Shown: positions 1 through 8,869 of the stretch, in pieces
Position numbering within the stretch: position 1 is the stretch's first letter
How the letters are laid out: each line of letters opens with the position of its first letter
Source of the DNA: Natronosalvus halobius
GTDB taxonomy: Archaea > Halobacteriota > Halobacteria > Halobacteriales > Natrialbaceae
Direction of reading: 5' to 3'
Length of the DNA stretch: 64,000 bases
Assembly (NCBI RefSeq): GCF_024138145.1
Contig: NZ_CP099997.1
Location: 124,001-188,000 of the forward strand
Notes under the pieces: model-generated
Told to the model about the DNA's origin: nothing
Databases searched by the model: none
What the model saw: the letters and a program-made list of their open reading frames with translations, nothing else
Translations under genes and position numbers: made by a program

Positions 1-426
1 CCCGACGAAATTCGTTCGCGCCGACGGGAGAACTACCGCGCCTGGACCGCGTTGTTCGCGAACCGTCCCGACGTCGATCCCCTCTTCGAGACGCTCCCGC
101 CGGGGGTCTGCCCCCAGGTCTTTCCGGTCCAAACCGATCGACCCGAACGGCTCCGTCGCCTGCTCGAGTCTCACGGCGTCGGCGGCGTACACACCTGGCC
201 GCGGCTCTCGCGGTCGGTTCTCGAGAATCCTGCCTTCGAAACCGCCCGTCACCTCTCCGAGACGGTCGTCCTCCTGCCGGTCCACCAGCACGTCGACCCG
301 GACGCCATCCGTGCGGTCGAACGGGCTATCGACCGCCGCCTCGAACCACGTGACGAAAGTTCGATTCTTGCCTCACGACGCGCTACGACGGAGGTCCTGG
401 CGACCCGGCTACGCCGGTTACTATAA
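1..426 (+). CDS. DegT/DnrJ/EryC1/StrS-type aminotransferase, C-terminal part only
   Basis: Open from the first base of the window to a TAA at 424-426, so the N-terminus lies outside. The 141 visible residues resemble the small C-terminal domain of PLP-dependent sugar/nucleotide-sugar aminotransferases: an RRENY helix, a CPQVFPV strand where these enzymes contact substrate, and near the end the LLPVHQHVDPDAI segment, which matches the family's usual LPxHxxL-type closing motif. The PLP lysine would be upstream and cannot be checked. The exact substrate cannot be inferred. An alternative is a related fold-type I aminotransferase. Confidence 0.7.
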   Translation, partial: PDEIRSRRRENYRAWTALFANRPDVDPLFETLPPGVCPQVFPVQTDRPERLRRLLESHGVGGVHTWPRLSRSVLENPAFETARHLSETVVLLPVHQHVDPDAIRAVERAIDRRLEPRDESSILASRRATTEVLATRLRRLL

Positions 427-537
427 AATTTGTAGTATGGGCTTCGGGCTCGAGGTGCGACGTCGTCCTGGAGACCACTTCGAGGCGCAAACGATCGTCC
501 GACACAGTCAATACCGTCTCGCCCGTGGCCACTCGTA

Positions 538-1191
538 GTGAGTCGATTCCAGACGCTCGTCGTGGACCCCTTCCTCGTGATGAACGCGATCGGACTGGTC
601 GCGTTCGCCCTGGTCGGATCCGCCAAGGCGATTCGTGCGGAGTTCGACCTGTTCGGCGTCACCGTCGTCGGTCTCGTGACGGCGTTCGCCGGTGGCGCGA
701 CGCGCGACGTACTCGTTGGCCGCGTCCCGCTCGCACTACAGACCGTGGAGGAGATCGCCCTCGGGCTCTTCGGCGTCTGTCTGGCGGTCGTCCTCTACGC
801 GTGGCTCGAGGCGCCCGACGATCGACCGATCACGCTGTACGCTGACGCGGTCGGCCTCGCGGCGTTCGCCACGGCGGGAGCAATCGTCGCCACCGAAATC
901 GGCTTGCCGGCGTTTGGCGTCGTTGCCATCGCCACGATCAACGCCGTGGGCGGCGGCGCGTTCGCCGATCTCCTCCTGGATCGCTCGCCGTTCATCCTCT
1001 TCGAGGACTTCTACGCCAGTTGCGCCGTCCTCGGCGGGAGCGCCTACTGGCTCTTCACGGCGCTCGCCGCCGACGCGACTCTCGCAGCCGCGGCCTGTGC
1101 GTCCGTCACCGTCGGGACCCGGGTACTCGCTCTCTCGCGGGGCTGGACCGTGCCGACGGCGCAGCGACTCGAGACCGTCGCCGGTGAATAG
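538..1191 (+). CDS. TRIC-type (UPF0126/YadS-like) membrane protein, putative cation channel
   Basis: 217 residues, GTG start; an in-frame ATG at 580 is a possible alternative. The protein is two repeats of three hydrophobic helices. Each repeat has the glycine-rich pore motif of the family: AFALVGSAKA (about 22-31) with AFAGGATRDVLVG (about 50-62), and AFATAGA with AVGGGAFADLLL in the second half. Bacterial and archaeal TRIC homologues are trimeric cation channels; the earlier UPF0126 annotation left function open. It converges on the ribosomal operon that ends at 1326, with 134 bp between. Family assignment is good; transport substrate is inferred from the family. Confidence 0.85.
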   Translation: MSRFQTLVVDPFLVMNAIGLVAFALVGSAKAIRAEFDLFGVTVVGLVTAFAGGATRDVLVGRVPLALQTVEEIALGLFGVCLAVVLYAWLEAPDDRPITLYADAVGLAAFATAGAIVATEIGLPAFGVVAIATINAVGGGAFADLLLDRSPFILFEDFYASCAVLGGSAYWLFTALAADATLAAAACASVTVGTRVLALSRGWTVPTAQRLETVAGE

Positions 1192-1300
1192 GGGTCCCGC
1201 TCACCGAGGACCTCGGCGCGCACCTCGGGTCCCAGTACGCCCTCGCTAGCCACTCTAACACGACACCGATAGCGCTGACGCTCACCGGCTCGAACATTCG

Positions 1301-1313
1301 CGAAAAACACGAG
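1301..1313 (-). terminator. Oligo-T tract after rps2
   Basis: On the minus strand a run of five T (1303-1307) follows the rps2 stop codon by about 20 nt. Archaeal termination is often at short U-runs without a hairpin, so this is a plausible end of the long alpha-type operon. Confidence 0.35.
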
Positions 1314-1325
1314 CGAAACGCGACC

Positions 1326-2129
1326 TTACACCAGGCTCTCGAAGTCCTCGAGCGCGTAGCTGGGCTCTGCGCCGCGGCGGTCGAGGGTCTCGTTGGCCAG
1401 CAGCCAGTACACAACCGACAGCGCCTTGCGCCCCTTGTTGTTCGTCGGGACGACGAGGTCGACGTTGCTCGTCTGGTTGTTCGAGTCACACATCGCGATG
1501 ACCGGAATGCCCACCGTGATGGCCTCCTTGACGGCCTGGGCGTCGCCGATAGGGTCGGTGACGACCACGACGTCCGGCTCGATGTAGCCGTCGTACTTGG
1601 GGTTGGTCAGCGTCCCTGGGATGAACCGCCCGGTGCGGGCGCGCGCACCCACGGCCTCGGCGAACTTCTCGGCGGGGAAGCGACCGTACTGGCGACTCGA
1701 GGTCACCAGAATCTGTTCGGGCGCGTAGTTCGCGAGGAAGTCCGCGGCCGTGCGGATGCGGCCGTCGGTCTTCGAGACGTCCAGCACGTAGAGCCCGTCG
1801 GTCCGGACACGGTGGATGAACCGCTCCATGTCCTGGGTCTTTTGCTGGGTCCCGATGTGGACCCCGGCGCCGAGGTAATCCTCGACGGGGATGAGGAGGT
1901 CGGCCTCCTCGTCGCTCATGACGTCGTCGTCGAGCGTGGGTCCAGCTGATTCCTCTTCTTCCTGTTCGTCCGCGGCCGCCGCATCGCCGGCCTCGGCGTC
2001 CTGTTCGTCTACTGGCTCGACGTCCTCGTCGGCGGATTCGGCGGCGGGGCCGGCCCCTTCGGCTGGCTCCTCGTCGATCTCCGCCTCGGCGGCGTCGAGT
2101 CCGTCCTGTTGTGCGTTGTCCTCAGTCAT
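1326..2129 (-). CDS. rps2: 30S ribosomal protein uS2
   Basis: 267 residues; the last gene of the alpha-type operon, its ATG overlapping the end of eno by 4 nt. The first 70 residues or so are a low-complexity Asp/Glu/Ala extension, common in halophilic versions. The conserved uS2 core begins near [20 protein letters not shown] and contains [32 protein letters not shown] and the IGIPVIA-like stretch ([14 protein letters not shown]). It binds the head/platform junction of the small subunit. In many archaea mevalonate kinase follows rps2; here the next gene is unrelated and convergent. Confidence 0.98.
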   Translation of the reverse strand: MTEDNAQQDGLDAAEAEIDEEPAEGAGPAAESADEDVEPVDEQDAEAGDAAAADEQEEEESAGPTLDDDVMSDEEADLLIPVEDYLGAGVHIGTQQKTQDMERFIHRVRTDGLYVLDVSKTDGRIRTAADFLANYAPEQILVTSSRQYGRFPAEKFAEAVGARARTGRFIPGTLTNPKYDGYIEPDVVVVTDPIGDAQAVKEAITVGIPVIAMCDSNNQTSNVDLVVPTNNKGRKALSVVYWLLANETLDRRGAEPSYALEDFESLV

Positions 2130-3331
2130 GTCGCATCGTCTGCAATTCGGATGAGTTCGTTGAGTTTGGCGGTTCGCTCGCCGCCGACGGCGCCCGTCTT
2201 GATGAACGGGACGTCCGTCGCCACGGCGAGGTGTGCGATGGTCGTATCCTCGGTCTCGCCCGACCGGTGGGAGACGATCGACTCGTAGCCGTTCGCGCGG
2301 GCGAGTTCGATCGCATCGAAGGCGTCGGTGAGCGTCCCGATCTGGTTAGGCTTGATCAGGATGCTGTTTGCCGCACCCTGTTCGATCCCCTCGGCCAGTC
2401 GCTCGGTGTTGGTGACGAACAGGTCGTCGCCACAGACGAGCGTCCGGTCACCCACCTCCTCGGTGAGTTTCGCGAAGCCCTCGTAGTCGTTCTCGTCGAG
2501 CGGGTCCTCGACGTAGACCAGATCGTGCTCATCGACCAGGTCGGCGACGTAGGCGATCTGTTCGTCGGTGTCTCGAGTCGTGTCACTGTACTCGTAGACG
2601 CCGGCGTCGGCGTCGTACAGTTCGGCAGCGGCCACGTCCAGGCCGAACCGGATCTCGAAGCCGACCTCGTCCTGGATGGTCGAGACCGCCTCGTCGACGA
2701 TGTCGAAGGCCTCGGCGTCGTCGATCGACGGGGCCCACGCGCCCTCGTCGCCCTTGCCGGCGGGGGCGTCGCGCTCGTGGAGCAGTTCCGAGACTTCGGC
2801 GTGGACCGCCGCGTTCGCGAAGACGGCCTCGGCGACGCTCGGGGCGCCGACCGGTGCCGAGAGGAACTCCTGGATGTCGGTCGCGTCGGCGGCGTGTTCG
2901 CCACCGCCGACGACGTTCCCGAGCGGTACCGGGAAGTTGTCGCCGCGGAAGGTACCGCCCAGATGCTGAAACAGCGGCGCACCGAGTACGTCGGCGCCCG
3001 CTTTGGCGGCGGCCATCGAGATGGCGACCGCGCTGTTGGCGCCGATTTCCGAGAAGTCGTCGGTGCCGTCGGCCGCCCGAAGGATGCCGTCGACCTCGCG
3101 CTGATTGCCGGCGAAGGCTTCACCGACGAGGCGCGGGACGGCGGTTTCGCGGGCGGCGGCGATGGCCTCGCCGGCCGGCCGCTCGATCGCTTCGTACTCG
3201 CCCGTGCTGGCTCCCGAAGGGGCCGCGGCCCGGCCGAATCCGCCACTCTCGGTGAGGACGTCGGCCTCGACAGTCGGGTTCCCCCGCGAGTCAAGCACTT
3301 CCCGGAGCCGAACGTCGGTGATGCGCGTCAT
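2126..3331 (-). CDS. eno: Enolase (phosphopyruvate hydratase)
   Basis: 401 residues, slightly shorter than bacterial enolase as is usual in haloarchaea. Interconverts 2-phosphoglycerate and phosphoenolpyruvate with Mg2+. Visible landmarks: [12 protein letters not shown] at the N-terminus, GASTGEYEA, the VVGGGEHA loop, the Mg-binding VEDP ([13 protein letters not shown]) and GDDLFVTN, catalytic lysine region [11 protein letters not shown], and the SHRSGETED signature. Start ATG overlaps the rpoK stop (ATGA); downstream rps2 overlaps as well, so the gene is translationally embedded in a ribosomal/RNA polymerase operon, the usual archaeal arrangement. Confidence 0.98.
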   Translation of the reverse strand: MTRITDVRLREVLDSRGNPTVEADVLTESGGFGRAAAPSGASTGEYEAIERPAGEAIAAARETAVPRLVGEAFAGNQREVDGILRAADGTDDFSEIGANSAVAISMAAAKAGADVLGAPLFQHLGGTFRGDNFPVPLGNVVGGGEHAADATDIQEFLSAPVGAPSVAEAVFANAAVHAEVSELLHERDAPAGKGDEGAWAPSIDDAEAFDIVDEAVSTIQDEVGFEIRFGLDVAAAELYDADAGVYEYSDTTRDTDEQIAYVADLVDEHDLVYVEDPLDENDYEGFAKLTEEVGDRTLVCGDDLFVTNTERLAEGIEQGAANSILIKPNQIGTLTDAFDAIELARANGYESIVSHRSGETEDTTIAHLAVATDVPFIKTGAVGGERTAKLNELIRIADDAT

Positions 3332-3507
3332 TTTCCTCCTCGATGGACGGTGAACGGCAGGACGCCGGCGTCATACTCCTCGGCCGCGATCAGGATCGGT
3401 TCGGACTGATCGGTGTCGATGAGCACCGGCGCCCCGTAGGACACCTGCAGCGCTCGAGCGCCTAGGATGCGTGCTTTCTCGTATCGGTTGTGGCGTTGTT
3501 GCATCAT
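3328..3507 (-). CDS. rpoK: DNA-directed RNA polymerase subunit Rpo6/RpoK
   Basis: 59 residues, Rpb6/omega homologue. The core [17 protein letters not shown] is the Rpb6 signature (T/NRYE.A.ilg.RAlQls). Two consecutive ATG codons (3507 and 3504) overlap the rpoN stop; either works. An upstream extension to 3564 is open but reads basic, non-haloarchaeal sequence and was not used. It stabilises the clamp of RNA polymerase by holding the largest subunit. Stop overlaps the eno ATG by 4 nt. Confidence 0.95.
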   Translation of the reverse strand: MMQQRHNRYEKARILGARALQVSYGAPVLIDTDQSEPILIAAEEYDAGVLPFTVHRGGK

Positions 3508-3698
3508 TGGTAGGGTGAGACGACGTCGACGAGGTCGGTGTGACTGACGAGCATGCGTCGGCAACAGAAGCGATCGACGCCAAGGTCGTCGAGGACCTCC
3601 TGTGGGTCCTCATCGCCCTCGTTTGCCCGCTCGTCGAACGCTTCCCAGTGTTCGCCGACGACGTTACCGCACGTGAAACACCGGACCGGTACCATCAT
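3504..3698 (-). CDS. rpoN: DNA-directed RNA polymerase subunit Rpo10/RpoN
   Basis: 64 residues, Rpb10 homologue. It shows the atypical zinc site: CFTCGN near the N-terminus and the CCRRML pair near residues 46-47, exactly the CX2C...CC pattern of this family. It bridges the Rpo3/Rpo11 platform and the catalytic core. Tandem ATGs at 3698 and 3695 are possible starts; on the minus strand the sequence GGTGATC, part of the haloarchaeal Shine-Dalgarno consensus, precedes the first ATG by about 5 nt and supports this region as the true start. Confidence 0.96.
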   Translation of the reverse strand: MMVPVRCFTCGNVVGEHWEAFDERANEGDEDPQEVLDDLGVDRFCCRRMLVSHTDLVDVVSPYQ

Positions 3699-3710
3699 AT
3701 CTTGATCACC

Positions 3711-4109
3711 TTAGCGGTAGGACTTCTGGTAGCGAGCCCGTGCGCCGGGGCCGCCCCACTTCTTGGGTTCGGACTGTCGAACGTCGTTAACCAGCAGCGA
3801 GCGGTCGAACTCCATGTACGCGTCGCGGAGTTCGGCGTCGTTGGTGTGCTGGACGATGCCGCGAGCGATGGCGGTACGGACGGCGTTGGCCTGTCCGCTG
3901 ACGCCGCCACCCTCGACGTGAACCTCGACGTCGATGCCGTCGCGGAGGTCGTCGCCCGCGATGCGGAACGGCTCGAGCATCTTCAGTCGAGACATCTCGG
4001 GTTCGACCAGTTCGACCGGCTGGGAGTTGATTCGGACGCGACCCTCGCCCTCGCGCACCGTGGCGCGGGCGACGGCCGTCTTCTTCTTTCCACTCGTGTT
4101 CGTTACCAT
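3711..4109 (-). CDS. rps9: 30S ribosomal protein uS9
   Basis: 132 residues, full length. N-terminal [13 protein letters not shown], internal [18 protein letters not shown] and the basic C-terminus [17 protein letters not shown], whose last Arg contacts the P-site tRNA anticodon in known ribosomes. The ATG overlaps the end of rpl13 by 7 nt, typical of this operon. Confidence 0.98.
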   Translation of the reverse strand: MVTNTSGKKKTAVARATVREGEGRVRINSQPVELVEPEMSRLKMLEPFRIAGDDLRDGIDVEVHVEGGGVSGQANAVRTAIARGIVQHTNDAELRDAYMEFDRSLLVNDVRQSEPKKWGGPGARARYQKSYR

Positions 4110-4552
4110 GTGACGTTAGCACCTAACTGTTCGGAGACTTCGTGCAGGTGGACGAAGCGGATGTTCGAGAGTCGGTCCAGCGACGTGCCCTCCAGGACCT
4201 CGGCCTCGTAGTCGTCGTCGCCCTCGTAGGGGTTGCCGACGTAGACGCGGACGTTCGAGAGCGCCTCGCGACCGCGAGTCTTCTTCGCGGGAAGCATGCC
4301 GCGAACGGCGCGCTTCAGAATGGCGTCCGGACGGCGTGGGTAGTACGGCCCGTTGTCGGAGCCGACCTCCCGGCGCGTCCGATAGGTTTCGAAGACGTCG
4401 TTCTTGCCGCCGGTGATCACGGTGTCTTCGGCGTTGACGATGGCGACGCGTTCGCCGTCCAGGGCGCGCTGGGCGACTTCGCTGGCCACGCGGCCGAGGA
4501 TGCAGTCGCGGGCGTCGACGACGACGTCAGCGTCGTATTCGGCGACGCTCAT
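4103..4552 (-). CDS. rpl13: 50S ribosomal protein uL13
   Basis: 149 residues from the ATG at 4552, which forms a TGATG overlap with rpl18e. Conserved blocks: [49 protein letters not shown] and the [12 protein letters not shown] region. The frame stays open upstream to 4984, but that stretch is very arginine-rich and overlaps rpl18e, so it is not coding. An early 50S assembly protein. Confidence 0.97.
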   Translation of the reverse strand: MSVAEYDADVVVDARDCILGRVASEVAQRALDGERVAIVNAEDTVITGGKNDVFETYRTRREVGSDNGPYYPRRPDAILKRAVRGMLPAKKTRGREALSNVRVYVGNPYEGDDDYEAEVLEGTSLDRLSNIRFVHLHEVSEQLGANVTW

Positions 4553-4905
4553 CAGGCGATCACCCGGACGTTCGACCCGTCGGGGTTCTCCTCGAGCAAC
4601 TGCTCGAGCGAGACCGACTGGCCGACCTGTTCGATCTTCGTCTCGGCCGACGACGAGAAGTCGACGGCGGCGACGGTGACGTTCTTTTGTAGTGCGCCGG
4701 ACCCCAGCACTTTGCCGGGGACGACGACGGTCTCTTCCTCGCGTGCGTACCGCTCGATCCGCCCCAGGTTGACTTCCGCGTGGTTGCGGCGGGGCTTCTC
4801 GAGACGGTCCGCGATGTCTCGCCAGACGGCCGCGTCCCGCTGTCGGGACGTCGACTTCAACTCGGCGATGAGATCGGTGAGTCGCGGATTGGTCTTTGTA
4901 CTCAT
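4552..4905 (-). CDS. rpl18e: 50S ribosomal protein eL18 (L18e)
   Basis: 117 residues, the archaeal/eukaryotic homologue in the uL15 superfamily. Recognised by [14 protein letters not shown] at the N-terminus, the [25 protein letters not shown] centre and the [14 protein letters not shown] strand near the C-terminus. First protein gene after tRNA-Leu in this operon; its stop overlaps the rpl13 start (TGATG). Confidence 0.96.
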   Translation of the reverse strand: MSTKTNPRLTDLIAELKSTSRQRDAAVWRDIADRLEKPRRNHAEVNLGRIERYAREEETVVVPGKVLGSGALQKNVTVAAVDFSSSAETKIEQVGQSVSLEQLLEENPDGSNVRVIA

Positions 4906-4928
4906 TGATTTCCTCCAGATTCAGTTTG

Positions 4929-5000
4929 CGTCGCGGTTGCAGTTGCAGTTGCAGCCGCAATCGTGGTCGCAGTCGCAGTCGCAATCGTAGTCGGCGAGAC
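4929..5000. repeat. Degenerate hexanucleotide repeat between tRNA-Leu and rpl18e
   Basis: About eleven tandem six-base units alternating GTTGCA, GTCGCA and ATCGTA/ATCGTG. It occupies the leader between the tRNA-Leu gene and rpl18e, where no gene is visible. Reading frames through it give simple Ala-Thr or Cys-Ser repeats, so it is treated as non-coding. Confidence 0.75.
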
Positions 5001-5067
5001 GCCGACGAACGCTCGAAGCCTGGCCGAAGCCATCCCTCGAGCAGTCGACGTCCGATCGGAGAAGTGA

Positions 5068-5152
5068 TGCAGGGAGCAGGATTTGAACCTGCGGACTCCT
5101 ACGAGACAGCGCCCTGAACGCTGCGCCGTTGGCCTGACTTGGCTATCCCTGC
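5068..5152 (-). tRNA. tRNA-Leu (anticodon CAG)
   Basis: 85 nt including the A discriminator. The acceptor arms GCAGGGA and TCCCTGC pair fully. The D arm reads GCCAAGTCAGGCC, the anticodon stem CAGCG/CGCTG encloses the loop TTCAGGG (anticodon CAG), a long class II variable arm follows, and the T arm is GCAGGTTCAAATCCTGC. CCA is not encoded. A TTTTACGG element on the same strand about 30 nt upstream (near 5180) may be its own promoter, although the gene also lies inside the ribosomal operon. Confidence 0.97.
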
Positions 5153-5329
5153 TCGCACTCCTCCGTACCCGTCGCCCCGTAAAACCCCTTTCGATTTGAG
5201 AACCCGAAGCGCCGCCGAACTCGTCGCTCACGGCGTCGGCGGCGGCCGGCAGCGAACCGGTCTGTGTGTGGCTCCGGATGGGGGTGGGACGTCGGATCAT
5301 TGTGTTTTGGTCTCTGTTTCAGTACTTCG

Positions 5330-6079
5330 CTACAGCTGAACGGCTTCCTCGAGTTCGGCAGCGCGGCGGTCGATGGAATCGACCGCGCGCGTGACGAGTT
5401 CCTCGACGTCGAACGAGCCGTCGGTCTCGACGTGGAAGACGAACGCGCCGGGCACGTCCTCGACGCGAATCTGCTTGCCAGGATAGCGCTCGGAGAGGTC
5501 GTGGCCGAACTCGCTCGTGGGAACGAGTTCGCCGTCGTCTTCGATCACGCCACGGACGATCTGGGTCTCCTCGTCTTCGAACTCGGAGAGGTCGTCCTCG
5601 ACAGTTACGCGCTGTAAGTGCCGGTAACCGACAGCCACGCCGCCCTGGTGTTTGGCGTGGTCCTTGCCGCGATCGATCACGGCGTCGGCCTCGGCCTCGA
5701 GGCGCTGTCCGTCCTTGAGATCGATGATCGGGACGTTCTCGTCGGCGGGTCGAACGAGGTCGTCGCTCGTGACCAGGTCGCCCGAGTAGGCGGTCGCCGG
5801 TCCTTCGACGTCGATCGAGAGGGTGACGGTGTCGTCCTCGACGAACTCGCCTTCCGGGGGCGTCGTCAACGGGACGAGTCCCAGTCGAAGCGCGAGTTGC
5901 TCGTCGAACATCACCGACGAGTTCTCGATGAAACGGACCTCGTCGATCGCCATCGTGGGCACGTCCGCGACCATCGCTCGGCGGATGCCGTTGGCGAATG
6001 CGGGCGTCAGGCCACGGACGAGAAAGCGCGCGCTCCGGTCGTCGCGTTCGACGAACTCGACGTCGTACGTTTCAGTCAT
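5330..6079 (-). CDS. rpoD: DNA-directed RNA polymerase subunit Rpo3/RpoD
   Basis: 249 residues, homologue of Rpb3 and of the bacterial alpha N-terminal domain. N-terminal dimerisation segment contains [23 protein letters not shown]; it continues with [10 protein letters not shown]. It nucleates polymerase assembly with Rpo11 and Rpo10. The protein has no cysteine at all, so the ferredoxin-like Fe-S domain carried by Rpo3 of many other archaea cannot bind a cluster here; the domain region (about 150-210) is acidic instead. It lies 3 nt after rps11 and is followed by tRNA-Leu. Confidence 0.97.
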   Translation of the reverse strand: MTETYDVEFVERDDRSARFLVRGLTPAFANGIRRAMVADVPTMAIDEVRFIENSSVMFDEQLALRLGLVPLTTPPEGEFVEDDTVTLSIDVEGPATAYSGDLVTSDDLVRPADENVPIIDLKDGQRLEAEADAVIDRGKDHAKHQGGVAVGYRHLQRVTVEDDLSEFEDEETQIVRGVIEDDGELVPTSEFGHDLSERYPGKQIRVEDVPGAFVFHVETDGSFDVEELVTRAVDSIDRRAAELEEAVQL

Positions 6080-6082
6080 GAT

Positions 6083-6469
6083 CTAGTAGCCGCCCTTGCC
6101 TTTGGGTGCGCGCGATCCGTCGTGGGGGATCGGCGTGACGTCTTCGATGCGGCCGATCTCGAGCCCTGCACGGGCGAGCGCGCGAATCGTCGCCTGGGCG
6201 CCCGGTCCGGGGGACTTCTGTAAGTTGCCACCAGGACCGCGAACGCGAACGTGGAGGCCGGTGATGCCGGCCGCCTTGATCTCGTCGGCGATGGACTCGG
6301 CCATCTGCATGGCCGCGTACGGCGATGCCTCGTCGCGGTTCTGTTTGACCGCCGTCCCGCCGGAGGACTTCGCGATCGTCTCCGCACCCGTGAGGTCGGT
6401 CACGGTCATGACGGTGTTGTTGAACGATGCGTGTACGTGGGCAATGCCCCATTTATCGTCGTCTGCCAT
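6083..6469 (-). CDS. rps11: 30S ribosomal protein uS11
   Basis: 128 residues from the ATG at 6469, one base after the rps4 stop. Landmarks: [51 protein letters not shown] and the C-terminal [21 protein letters not shown], the near-universal uS11 ending. The frame is open upstream to 6562 but overlaps rps4 and is unlike uS11, so it was excluded. Confidence 0.98.
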   Translation of the reverse strand: MADDDKWGIAHVHASFNNTVMTVTDLTGAETIAKSSGGTAVKQNRDEASPYAAMQMAESIADEIKAAGITGLHVRVRGPGGNLQKSPGPGAQATIRALARAGLEIGRIEDVTPIPHDGSRAPKGKGGY

Positions 6470-6470
6470 G

Positions 6471-6992
6471 TTATTGACCCTCCGCTCGTGCCGGGTGGAG
6501 TTCGTCCGCAATCGGACTGTTCTCGTCGAACTCGACCAGGTCCTCCTCGTCGACGTCGACAACGTACGACGGAATCCGCTGGCGCTGGCCGTCCAGGACG
6601 ATGTGCCCGTGGGTGATGAACTGGCGCGCCTGCTGTGGCGTCTGGGCCAGTCCCTTGCGGTAGGCGACCGTCTGGAGACGGCGCTCGAGGACGTCCTCGA
6701 TTTCGAGACTCAGGACGGAGCCGAGTTCGTCGCCTTCGTTGAGGATGCCGACGCGCTTGAGGCGTCCAAGGAACTCCTCGGTCCGGTTGATGACGGTCGC
6801 TTCGTCCTGTGGTTGGGCGAGCAGGTCACGGGCCTCGCGTCGGTACGAGCGAAGTTCGGACTGGGCTCGCCAGAGTTCTTCTTTGTTCTTCAGGCCGTAG
6901 CGGTCGAGCAGTGCGTGCTCGTTCGAGATGCGCTCGCCCTGGTAGGGGTGATTCGGCGTCTCGTACTGTTTGGTGTTGGATCCCAGCGGCAT
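6471..6992 (-). CDS. rps4: 30S ribosomal protein uS4
   Basis: 173 residues. Opens with the archaeal uS4 signature around [13 protein letters not shown] and contains an S4 RNA-binding fold near residues 103-155, including [29 protein letters not shown] and [11 protein letters not shown] primary 16S rRNA binder. The ATG shares one base with the rps13 stop codon. Confidence 0.98.
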   Translation of the reverse strand: MPLGSNTKQYETPNHPYQGERISNEHALLDRYGLKNKEELWRAQSELRSYRREARDLLAQPQDEATVINRTEEFLGRLKRVGILNEGDELGSVLSLEIEDVLERRLQTVAYRKGLAQTPQQARQFITHGHIVLDGQRQRIPSYVVDVDEEDLVEFDENSPIADELHPARAEGQ

Positions 6993-7513
6993 TATTCGTC
7001 ATCCTCCGCTTCCGCTGCGGCTTCCTCGGCCTGTTCTTCGCGGATCTCTTCGACGTTGACGCCGATGGTCCCTTCCGTACGACCGGTGGACTTCGTCCGC
7101 TGGCCGCGGACCTTCTGGCCGCGCTTGTGACGGACTCCCCGGTAGGAGTCGATCATCTTCATGCGGTTGATGTCGTGTTGACGGGTCAACTGGAGATCGT
7201 TTCCGATCTCGTGGGTCGATTCGCCGGTGTAGAAGTCCTTCTGGCGGTTGGTGAGCCACTCTGGGACGTCCTCGGCGTAGTTCTCTACGTGCGTGACGAC
7301 TTCGTCGATCGTCTCTTGATCGAGGGCACCGAACGTCGCCGTACGGTCGACGCCGGCTTCCTCCGCGATGATCCGGGCGGCACGTCGGCCGATCCCGTTC
7401 ATCTCGGCGAGCGAGCGTTCGACGGACTTCGTCCCGTCGAGGTCGGTCTGCCCGATCCGGACGAAGTACTGAAGCTCGTCTTCCTCCTGTTCTTGCGGTT
7501 CTTCCTCACTCAT
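6992..7513 (-). CDS. rps13: 30S ribosomal protein uS13
   Basis: 173 residues from the ATG at 7513 ([13 protein letters not shown], an acidic haloarchaeal N-terminus). The frame continues upstream to 7576 but those residues are basic and not conserved-looking. Conserved parts: [19 protein letters not shown], the helix-hairpin-helix [17 protein letters not shown], the [19 protein letters not shown] motif that contacts tRNA and 16S rRNA, and an acidic tail. First protein gene of the operon, 120 nt after tRNA-Ser. Confidence 0.98.
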   Translation of the reverse strand: MSEEEPQEQEEDELQYFVRIGQTDLDGTKSVERSLAEMNGIGRRAARIIAEEAGVDRTATFGALDQETIDEVVTHVENYAEDVPEWLTNRQKDFYTGESTHEIGNDLQLTRQHDINRMKMIDSYRGVRHKRGQKVRGQRTKSTGRTEGTIGVNVEEIREEQAEEAAAEAEDDE

Positions 7514-7634
7514 GTGTTGTAGGTCGTCTGTGGTTCGTTGATCGGCTCTCGCCGGCGACGGGTCACGGGGTTCCATGCTGCGGGTTGCGGTTGTGGGTCC
7601 CGTGACTCGTGGCCGGGTGCGAGTGGGTGATCGA

Positions 7635-7717
7635 CGTCGTGGCGGGGATTTGAACCCCGGAGGCTTGACGCCACATGGTTAGCAACCATGCGCCTTGGGC
7701 CGCTTGGCTACCACGAC
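7635..7717 (-). tRNA. tRNA-Ser (anticodon GCT)
   Basis: 83 nt with G discriminator. Acceptor arms GTCGTGG and CCACGAC pair. The D arm starts GCCAAGCGGCCC. The anticodon stem CATGG/CCATG encloses TTGCTAA (anticodon GCT), followed by a long class II variable arm and the T arm CGGGGTTCAAATCCCCG. No CCA is encoded. It precedes rps13 on the same strand, so a primary transcript from this gene probably reads into the ribosomal operon and is cut by RNase P and RNase Z. Confidence 0.97.
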
Positions 7718-7863
7718 ACCGTGGTCATTGTCGCCCTCGCGGACTCGGGGCCGACCCCCTACATTCGTATTGCACCCGTCACTTCCCGTGGCCAGTACTT
7801 AAGGGCAACGAAAGGCCGTGATTCGTCGCTCTCGAGTCGCGTGCTACCACATCGAAATGCTAC

Positions 7864-7873
7864 GACTTATTAG
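7864..7873 (+). promoter_or_regulatory. Archaeal TATA-like box for the DUF4129 operon
   Basis: The element ACTTATTAGG is centred about 30 nt before the GTG at 7901, the spacing expected for a leaderless archaeal transcript. The neighbouring 7718-7863 stretch holds no gene; a CTTAAG element near 7797 on the other strand could serve tRNA-Ser. Confidence 0.45.
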
Positions 7874-7900
7874 GAACTAGGAACAACGAACTGACAATCG

Positions 7901-8869
7901 GTGCCTTCCACAGAAACGCTCTTGCGGCTGGCGGTTGCCCTCCTCGTGATCGTCGCGATCGGTCTCGTTGCCGCGACCATTACCACGCCCATCGATCCCG
8001 GGAGTGACGGAACCGGGTTCGGCGACGGCGACGGCGAAGGGTCAGGCCAGGGGGCAAGCGAGGGGGAGCCATACAGTGACAACAGGGGTGACGAGCCAGG
8101 GACGCCCCCCGAGTTCCTGCAGTATCTCGTGTACGCGTTACTAATCATGCTCGCCCTCGTGGTCGTGTGGTACCTAATTTCTAATCGTCGAGATCTCGTG
8201 AAAATTGGTGCCGCCACGATTCTGATCACGTTGATTCTGTCCACAATCGTCTATCTCCTCCTCAAGTACGGCGAGCAGCCGGAGTTCGTCACACAGAACC
8301 AGACGTATAACACGTCGAACAACAGTTCTGGTGGCGGAGGAACCTCAGGAACCGGCTCACGCGAGACGGACGTTCCGCTCAATTTCGGCCCCCTCCTCGG
8401 TGTGCTGGCCCTCGTCGCGACCATATTCGTCGGCGGACTGGTCTTGAGCAAACGTGGATCGTCCACGGGGGGTACCGCGTCCGTCGAGGAAGGCCAGGAC
8501 GGCACGAACACGGAACGGGCGGCAGTCGCGGCTGCCGCCGGTCGTGCTGCGGACCGGATCGCCGACGAGTCCTCGACGGGCGTCGACAACGAGATCTACC
8601 GCGCCTGGCGTGAGATGACCGACCTCCTCGAGGTCGACCGTCCCGAGTCGATGACGCCCCGCGAGTTCGCTGCCGTCGCGGTGGACGCGGGCCTCGAGCG
8701 CGACCACGTCGAGGAACTCACGGACCTGTTCGAGGCCGTTCGCTACGGTCACGAGGACACGACCGACGAACGCGAGGAACGGGCGGTCTCGATCCTGCGA
8801 GCGATCGAGTCGACGTACGGCGAAACGGGCCCGGACACCGGCCGAGACGAGCAAGGTGACGGCCGATGA
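7901..8869 (+). CDS. DUF4129-domain membrane protein
   Basis: 322 residues, GTG start supported by a TATA-like box about 30 nt upstream. Four hydrophobic segments (about 7-29, 73-94, 99-121, 163-184) are separated by Gly/Asn-rich extracellular-looking loops. The cytoplasmic C-terminus (about 235-310) has the DUF4129 pattern: YRAWREMTDLL, then PESMTPREFAAVAV and ELTDLFEAVRYG. DUF4129 proteins usually travel with DUF58 and transglutaminase-like genes and MoxR ATPases; here the DUF58 gene follows with a 4-nt ATGA overlap. Function unknown; the context suggests an envelope-associated assembly or folding module. Confidence 0.8.
   Translation: MPSTETLLRLAVALLVIVAIGLVAATITTPIDPGSDGTGFGDGDGEGSGQGASEGEPYSDNRGDEPGTPPEFLQYLVYALLIMLALVVVWYLISNRRDLVKIGAATILITLILSTIVYLLLKYGEQPEFVTQNQTYNTSNNSSGGGGTSGTGSRETDVPLNFGPLLGVLALVATIFVGGLVLSKRGSSTGGTASVEEGQDGTNTERAAVAAAAGRAADRIADESSTGVDNEIYRAWREMTDLLEVDRPESMTPREFAAVAVDAGLERDHVEELTDLFEAVRYGHEDTTDEREERAVSILRAIESTYGETGPDTGRDEQGDGR

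Noticed and set aside
421-430. TATA-like CTATAAAATT near the end of the aminotransferase gene
   Set aside because: About 115 nt from the next start codon, too far for the leaderless pattern seen elsewhere; it could still be a promoter with a longer leader.
2111-3409. A 432-codon plus-strand frame
   Set aside because: It is antisense to enolase and reads as a shadow of its codon pattern.
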